This document shows, one piece after another, positions 59,626 to 64,000 of a stretch of 64,000 nt of DNA. Positions within the stretch are counted from its first letter, which is position 1, and each line of letters opens with the position of its first letter. The notes under the pieces are model-generated. The model was not told the DNA's origin, did not search any database, and was given only the letters and a program-made list of their open reading frames with translations. Origin of the DNA: Planctomycetaceae bacterium (GTDB lineage: Bacteria > Planctomycetota > Planctomycetia > Planctomycetales > Planctomycetaceae); contig JANQSH010000186.1 of NCBI GenBank assembly GCA_028284145.1, positions 1-64,000 on the forward strand, in the 5' to 3' direction. The position numbers were made by a program, and so were the translations under genes.

Positions 59626-60468
59626 GTGAACCGCCCTCCCCAAGCCGCTCAAAACCTGTCCGAACCGACGATCAAACTGACGGAAGGCTGGCATTGCCTG
59701 CATCTTTACTACACGGTCGATCCTGCCGCGTTGAACCAGATCAGCGAAAGCGATCGTGCCGCGGCACGAGAACAAATCGAGCAGATCCTCAATCCCCATC
59801 GAGCTGATGCTCCGGAAAGAGTGCAGACATCGATTGTCACGGGACATCGAGCGGATCTCGGTTTGATGATCCTTGATCCTGATCCTCTCAAGATTGACTC
59901 CATTCCGACCGCCATTCGTGCCACGGCATTGGGACCGGCATTGAAACGGACCTGTTCGTTCGTCTCCATCACCGAAGTTTCCGAATATGTTCCCACCGTC
60001 GAACAGTACGCGGAAAAACTCCGTCTGGATGGAACCGATCCTTCCGATGTAACATATCAGGCGAAGATCAACGCGTATGAACAACGGTTGCCCGCAATGA
60101 ACAGACAACGGCTTTACCCCGACATTCCGCCGTTGCCGGTGACATCGTTTTATCCGATGAACAAAATCCGGCATCCGCAAGCCAATTGGTATACCGAGCC
60201 GTTCAGCGTCCGTTCTGCATTGATGGCTGAACATGCGACTTCGGGCATCAAATTTGCCGGTCGAGTGTCGCAGTTAATCACCGCTTCAACCGGATTCGAC
60301 GACTGGGAATGGGGCGTCACACTCTGGTCTCGCGCTCCGGAGCACATTAAAGAGATCGTCTACACGATGCGATTCGATCAAGCCTCTGCGCGGTATGCCG
60401 AATTCGGGCCGTTCTATGTCGGGTATATTTGCGATGCCATCGACGCGCTGAAGCACCTCAAACTGTGA
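59626..60468 (+). CDS. hemQ: Coproheme decarboxylase (HemQ, chlorite-dismutase fold)
   Basis: 280 residues. VTSFYPMNKIRHPQANWY with the catalytic Tyr and later LMAEHATSG and FDDWEWGVTLWS follow the pattern of the HemQ family. Converts coproheme to heme b in the coproporphyrin-dependent pathway. Start is GTG at 59626; an earlier part of the open frame is unsupported. Confidence 0.88.
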   Translation: MNRPPQAAQNLSEPTIKLTEGWHCLHLYYTVDPAALNQISESDRAAAREQIEQILNPHRADAPERVQTSIVTGHRADLGLMILDPDPLKIDSIPTAIRATALGPALKRTCSFVSITEVSEYVPTVEQYAEKLRLDGTDPSDVTYQAKINAYEQRLPAMNRQRLYPDIPPLPVTSFYPMNKIRHPQANWYTEPFSVRSALMAEHATSGIKFAGRVSQLITASTGFDDWEWGVTLWSRAPEHIKEIVYTMRFDQASARYAEFGPFYVGYICDAIDALKHLKL

Positions 60469-60890
60469 CCTCTTCGATTCGATGCCGACTTTTCAATACG
60501 ACACGATTTTGACATTCGTGCTTCAACAATGTAGAACGGCCGGGCCATCACAGTGACAACCCGGCCGGCAAAGAATGGAGAATACACAGAGGCATTTCAA
60601 AACCAGATTGAGGTGAGGGAATTCACAACGACATTTTTGTGTGGACCCATCCTTAATAACTGGTTTCGAAACGGATGTCGGATTAGAGCAGCTTACTTTC
60701 TGGTGTGACGTCTCTGGCTCGCGGGGAGCTATTGGACCGTCAAGACGAAAAGTCAGGTTTGATGAAGTTGCAAGGAGCGACAACAGAGCGGGTGATGTTA
60801 ATCCGCCCAAAAACGAAGCCCTTGACAAGGCACTACGTTTGTTTGCAGGCCGAACGACGTCCATTGCGGCACAGAAGAGCGTAATACGCT
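60469..60890. other. Gene-free convergent region with hairpin and repeat copy
   Basis: Holds the hairpin at 60536-60566 and most of the repeat copy at 60684-60893. Nothing else recognised. Confidence 0.5.
60536..60566. terminator. Hairpin between hemQ and the DUF1571 gene
   Basis: CGGCCGGG at 60536-60543 pairs with CCCGGCCG at 60559-60566 (8 bp, 15-base loop). It lies between two convergent genes and could end transcription in both directions, although no T-run follows on either side. Confidence 0.4.
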
Positions 60891-60893
60891 CTA
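60684..60893 (+). repeat. Dispersed element carrying a ~108-bp insertion
   Basis: Left part to GGCTCGCGGGGAGC and right part from TTTGCAGGCCGAACG are normal; TA at both edges. About 108 bp (60730-60837) of unrelated sequence sits between them. The right edge CTA is the stop of the DUF1571 gene. Confidence 0.9.
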
Positions 60894-61907
60894 ACGCCGT
60901 TTGAATTTGTAATCCTTGTTGTTGCGATCAAACGTGATGTCAGCGAATTGCAAATCGAAATGCAAATCGGTGAAGGTGTAATGTTCCACCAACGTTTGCT
61001 CGTCCAGTTTCTGGCTATCGGAATTCGACAATGCGGCATCGTTTTTCGGCCAGCCGAAATTCTTTATGAACACCGGCAGCGAGTATTCCTTGTCGATGAA
61101 GACCACGCTTTTCCGAACCCGTTCAGAAGCGGTGCGCGATGTGTACTGAACCTCAAAGCCGAAGCAATCCCGTTCGTTAAAGACAGCGTTGGGCAGCATG
61201 ACACAACTGGCGCTGCCTGGTTTTTCCAATTCCAACCGTCGCTGGGCTGCCATCTTTTTCACAACGTTCAGCATGCCGGCCATGGTGATTGGCTGCCGCG
61301 ATTCCTTCATCGCCATTTCCCCGTGTGGGTCAAGTTTCACGCAGGGCAACAATCTTGCCTTCCATCCACCGGGATGAACGAGCATATCGCCATCGTTCTG
61401 GCCTTCGACGTAAATCAATTCCCGACCGGTTTCACCCACTTTCCACTTCATATAGACGCTGAATGGTTCATGGCGAATTTTCATCTCCATGACTTGCGGG
61501 TCCTTCAACTCCCCATCAACGCGTTCCTGTTTGAACAGTGTCACGCGATAGTCGGGAATCGATTCCAGCCGATGCTGACCTTTTTCGAGCAACAGCAGCT
61601 TGATCAGTAAGGGGAGATTGCCCGGCGCGGCGGGGAGCTGGTTGTCTCCCCCTTCCAGTCGACTCGACTGGCTGTCATCATCGCCCCGAATCAAACCTGC
61701 GGTCAACAAGCGAGGTTGGGAGTTGATCGTCGGCTCTTGTGTCAGGGCCACCAGAGCGACTGAGTCCTCAAGGGATTCCGCCTCTGCAGGTGTGGCATCG
61801 AAGTTGTAGTACAATATTCCAGCCGCCCCGATGCATAACATTAAGGCGGCAATGTTTCTCCATCGGTCCTGAGGACCATCGGAGTGAGATTGATCGATTC
61901 GCGTCAT
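60891..61907 (-). CDS. DUF1571 protein, exported
   Basis: 338 residues. N-terminal membrane anchor (RNIAALMLCIGAAGILYYNF) and a mature DUF1571 domain with YRVTLFKQERVDGELKDPQ and EPFSVYMKWK. The family is known only from sequence and common in planctomycetes. ATG at 61907 follows AAGGAAC. The stop is the TAG edge of the repeat copy on its 3' side. Confidence 0.8.
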   Translation of the reverse strand: MTRIDQSHSDGPQDRWRNIAALMLCIGAAGILYYNFDATPAEAESLEDSVALVALTQEPTINSQPRLLTAGLIRGDDDSQSSRLEGGDNQLPAAPGNLPLLIKLLLLEKGQHRLESIPDYRVTLFKQERVDGELKDPQVMEMKIRHEPFSVYMKWKVGETGRELIYVEGQNDGDMLVHPGGWKARLLPCVKLDPHGEMAMKESRQPITMAGMLNVVKKMAAQRRLELEKPGSASCVMLPNAVFNERDCFGFEVQYTSRTASERVRKSVVFIDKEYSLPVFIKNFGWPKNDAALSNSDSQKLDEQTLVEHYTFTDLHFDLQFADITFDRNNKDYKFKRR

Positions 61908-62064
61908 GCGTTCCTTACCTTTTTTTCTTTGAACCAAATTGTGACCTCTGCGTACATCCGAAATCTATAGATAACCAGCAAGTCAGATCACTCAATAATT
62001 CTGCCAACACGCTTCGACGCTCGGAATGCGAAGAGGTGTCGGGACAGCGCCCGTCAACATCTTG

Positions 62065-62100
62065 TTGGCAGCAATGAGAACATTGGCAACAATGAGAACA
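62065..62100. repeat. Two tandem 18-bp units
   Basis: TTGGCAGCAATGAGAACA followed directly by TTGGCAACAATGAGAACA (one mismatch). Confidence 0.85.
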
Positions 62101-62546
62101 ACGGGCCAGCGGCGATCGATTCACCGGAGTATCCTGCATTTCGGACCGGCTGTTCGCTGGCGCTCATGAAATTTGCGCGCGATTGAAAAGGCGATTCAGC
62201 ACGCGAAACACGAAACATGCCTAGCGTCGGACTCATCTGGAATTTTCGCAGAGATCACTTCCACAACCACAATTCGCCGACTTGCGCAATCGGCAAAGGC
62301 GCACGTCACACTGCGCAATCTGAGAAAACTCAGAGTCTGCGAGATGGTTGGTCAGTCAAAGGGTAGGGATTCTCAGACCTGGGGCCGTGCATTGCAATGA
62401 CGGCAGCACGACGCTGAAGTCCCCGCGATTCACGCCTCGTTCAAAAAACGGCTCGCGGCAAAATGAAGAAACCGGGACGGCTGTGACGATGTGGCGCGTC
62501 AAAATATGAGCTTGGTTCCCGATACAACGGCGTATTGAACCAATTT

Positions 62547-62648
62547 CAGGGCGTATTACGCTTTTCTGTGCCGCGATGCACGACGTTCGGCCTGAAATAT
62601 GGCTCCCTCACGAGCCAGGGGCGTCACACAAAAAGGCAAACGGCTCCA
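62547..62648 (-). repeat. Dispersed ~102-bp element, full copy
   Basis: Begins CAGGGCGTATTACGC and ends AAGGCAAACGGCTCCA. Subfamily I with several changes. Confidence 0.88.
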
Positions 62649-62717
62649 GGAGATCGGTAGCGAATCGATCAATCTGAGTGATCACATGTCAGATCAGACA
62701 AACCACACGTTTTGCTT

Positions 62718-63614
62718 TCATGGCTTCGCTTCTCGCTTCAGACGAGGGACTAACTCGACGGCCACCTTGGTTTTGACCGGCGGAATACGAGGTGTATACG
62801 CTTCGTACACAACGCCATGACCATCTGCACTGCTTTCGCCTCGGACGTCGATCATGGCCGACGAAAAATTGGCGACACAAATGATCTCGCCCCCTTCCGC
62901 TTCGTAGGCCTTTTTGCCCGAAGCTGGATCAACAAAAAAACCACTGCCGGCAAAGACCCAGCGATCCTTCATCTCCCGCCGGCGACCTTCGTTGTAGATC
63001 TTCCTGATCGCCTTTTGCCATCCCGCGTCGTTGCTCATCGCGAGATATCTGTCGCGTTGTTTCTCCGTCATCTGGTCGTACCAGACCAGTTCCTTGTGGG
63101 CCTCTTCAAAACGCAGGTCGCCCCGCCTGGGTAGAGTGACCCCCTCGGGGAGTTTTTCCATCGGTTCGAGATAAAACCGCCGGATGGCATGCTGGACCCA
63201 ATTTTGCGCCGGGACACGGTGTGTTTTTCCTTTGTCGTCCTTCCAGGAGAGAAAGACATCGATCTGCGTTCCCGTCGCGCTTTGGAACCTGGGTCGAAAT
63301 CGAGCGGGCGATCCCGGTTTAGCTCCCAGGGCGAGCAATCCGGCATGAATAACGTATGCATCGGAATCAACGACCAGAATCGACTCATGTTCCTTCGTTT
63401 GTTTCTTGCAGACCAGCATCTCTAACGCTCCGTCGCGCAGACAGACCTCCGCCTTGAGAATCAGTTTCTTGTTCGCCAAATCGAGCAGGACAGTCTTTTG
63501 CGGATTCAACGGCTTGTGAGCCGGCACTTCCTGTGCCGACAAGGAACGAACACCAGAAGCGGCAAGCAAAGTGAAACCGAGAAGTAGAACAGAAAACGGA
63601 CGAGAGACGATCAT
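62718..63614 (-). CDS. Exported protein with YdjY-like domain
   Basis: 298 residues. Signal peptide from 63614 (MIVSRPFSVLLLGFTLLAAS). The mature part has KTVLLDLANKKLILKAEV, EHESILVVDSDAYVIHAGLL and ALGAKPG, which follow the YdjY-domain pattern; function unknown. AAGG lies 8 bp before ATG 63614; the TTG at 63632 and ATG at 63620 are alternatives. Confidence 0.75.
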   Translation of the reverse strand: MIVSRPFSVLLLGFTLLAASGVRSLSAQEVPAHKPLNPQKTVLLDLANKKLILKAEVCLRDGALEMLVCKKQTKEHESILVVDSDAYVIHAGLLALGAKPGSPARFRPRFQSATGTQIDVFLSWKDDKGKTHRVPAQNWVQHAIRRFYLEPMEKLPEGVTLPRRGDLRFEEAHKELVWYDQMTEKQRDRYLAMSNDAGWQKAIRKIYNEGRRREMKDRWVFAGSGFFVDPASGKKAYEAEGGEIICVANFSSAMIDVRGESSADGHGVVYEAYTPRIPPVKTKVAVELVPRLKREAKP

Positions 63615-63746
63615 GAGCATCACCTTGTGCAAAAAAACGTCGGTGAAAACAGATTTCGAATTACATGTATTCTAGGGCGGTGGCAAGTCTCATGCCAACT
63701 GGCAATGTTCGCAGTCGCCGCAAGGAAAACGAAATTCGGGCTATTC

Positions 63747-63848
63747 AAGGGCAGCTTACTTTCTGATGTGACGTCTCTGGCTCGTGGGGGCCTGTATTTG
63801 CATGCCTGACGACGCCCATCGCGGCACAGAAGAGCGTAATACGCTCCA
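63747..63848 (+). repeat. Dispersed ~102-bp element, full copy
   Basis: Begins AAGGGCAGCTTACTTTCTG and ends GAGCGTAATACGCTCCA. Subfamily I. Ends 27 bp from the stop of the hydrolase fragment. Confidence 0.88.
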
Positions 63849-63875
63849 TGTGGTACTTCGTTGCCGCTCCAGCCG

Positions 63876-64000
63876 TCACCGCTCCAACTTCAACGAAGTG
63901 CTGGCGATGTTCAGCCAATCGGCCAGATCTTTTACGAACTGATCCCGGTTCTTCTCGAATTCCAGCGTGTGGGCCGCCTCGGGATATTCGATGAGCGTCC
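63876..64000 (-). CDS. Alpha/beta hydrolase, C-terminal fragment (cut by window edge)
   Basis: 41 residues to the TGA at 63876-63878. They read TLIEYPEAAHTLEFEKNRDQ and then FVKDLADWL. The His within EAAHTLEFE, followed by a helix ending in ADWL, is the typical last part of alpha/beta hydrolases of the lysophospholipase or aminopeptidase S33 type. The rest of the gene is outside the window. Confidence 0.65.
   Translation of the reverse strand, partial: TLIEYPEAAHTLEFEKNRDQFVKDLADWLNIASTSLKLER

Larger units (their letters stand above)
61908..62717. other. Gene-free region with tandem repeat and one element copy
   Basis: 810 bp. Contains the 18-bp tandem duplication at 62065-62100 and the repeat copy at 62547-62648. 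A 75-residue open frame at 62173-62400 has no protein-like features. Confidence 0.5.

Noticed and set aside
15724-63848. CRISPR array or REP/REPIN explanation for the repeats
   Set aside because: Copies are kilobases apart without spacer structure, so not CRISPR. REP-type elements are shorter and lack long end-to-end inverted repeats with TA flanks; the transposon-like reading fits better, though it is not proved.

Overview
The window looks like chromosomal DNA of a planctomycete (Planctomycetota), probably a marine or sodium-using one. This is an inference from gene content: DUF1570- and DUF1571-type proteins, several Gln/Pro/Gly-rich lipoproteins, DUF11 and HEAT-repeat exported proteins, HemQ, a 4-domain ribosomal protein S1 with a long acidic N-terminal tail, and a complete sodium-pumping NQR complex. 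No rRNA, tRNA, CRISPR array, prophage or complete insertion sequence was seen.

Layout. 1-166 is the 5' end of an IS701-like transposase cut by the window edge. 346-5996 (minus) is a pyruvate dehydrogenase operon aceE-aceF-lpd. 6824-15697 (plus) is nqrABCDEF followed by apbE (flavin attachment), nqrM (iron-site maturation) and an L-2-hydroxyglutarate oxidase gene: the structural and assembly genes of the Na+-pumping NADH:quinone oxidoreductase in one run. 15986-19074 (plus) holds a GT-C-like membrane protein and an exported protein of unknown role. 19130-28154 mixes a lipoprotein, a sugar isomerase-like protein, rpsA, a STAS protein, ispG, a single-domain response regulator and a LOG-family protein. 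28342-38015 (minus) runs def, fmt, a small membrane protein, a DUF1570 protease-like lipoprotein, rnc, two large exported proteins (one with HEAT repeats) and a second STAS protein. 39264-43265 (plus) has an RmlD-like reductase and a histidine kinase/NtrC-type regulator pair. 43345-53604 (minus) has pyruvate carboxylase, queF, a DUF11 protein, a diadenylate cyclase, an exported protein and nadK. 53859-63614 has a sugar epimerase, an M50 protease, an NhaD-type antiporter, a universal-stress protein, hemQ, a DUF1571 protein and an exported protein. The window closes on the 3' end of an alpha/beta hydrolase gene.

Physiology. Pyruvate dehydrogenase and pyruvate carboxylase handle pyruvate. NQR uses the resulting NADH to export sodium, and NhaD can trade that gradient against protons.

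The most striking non-gene feature is a family of about 20 copies of a roughly 102-bp repeat spread over the whole window. Each full copy has imperfect terminal inverted repeats (15 of 22 bases match between the two ends), TA-like flanks and three internal hairpins. It looks like a non-autonomous miniature transposable element. Four copies supply the stop codon of a neighbouring gene. One sits between the start codon of nadK and its probable ancestral ribosome-binding site, and one appears to have split the 5' end of the histidine kinase gene. At least two sequence subfamilies, a chimeric copy and a copy carrying 108 extra bases can be seen.
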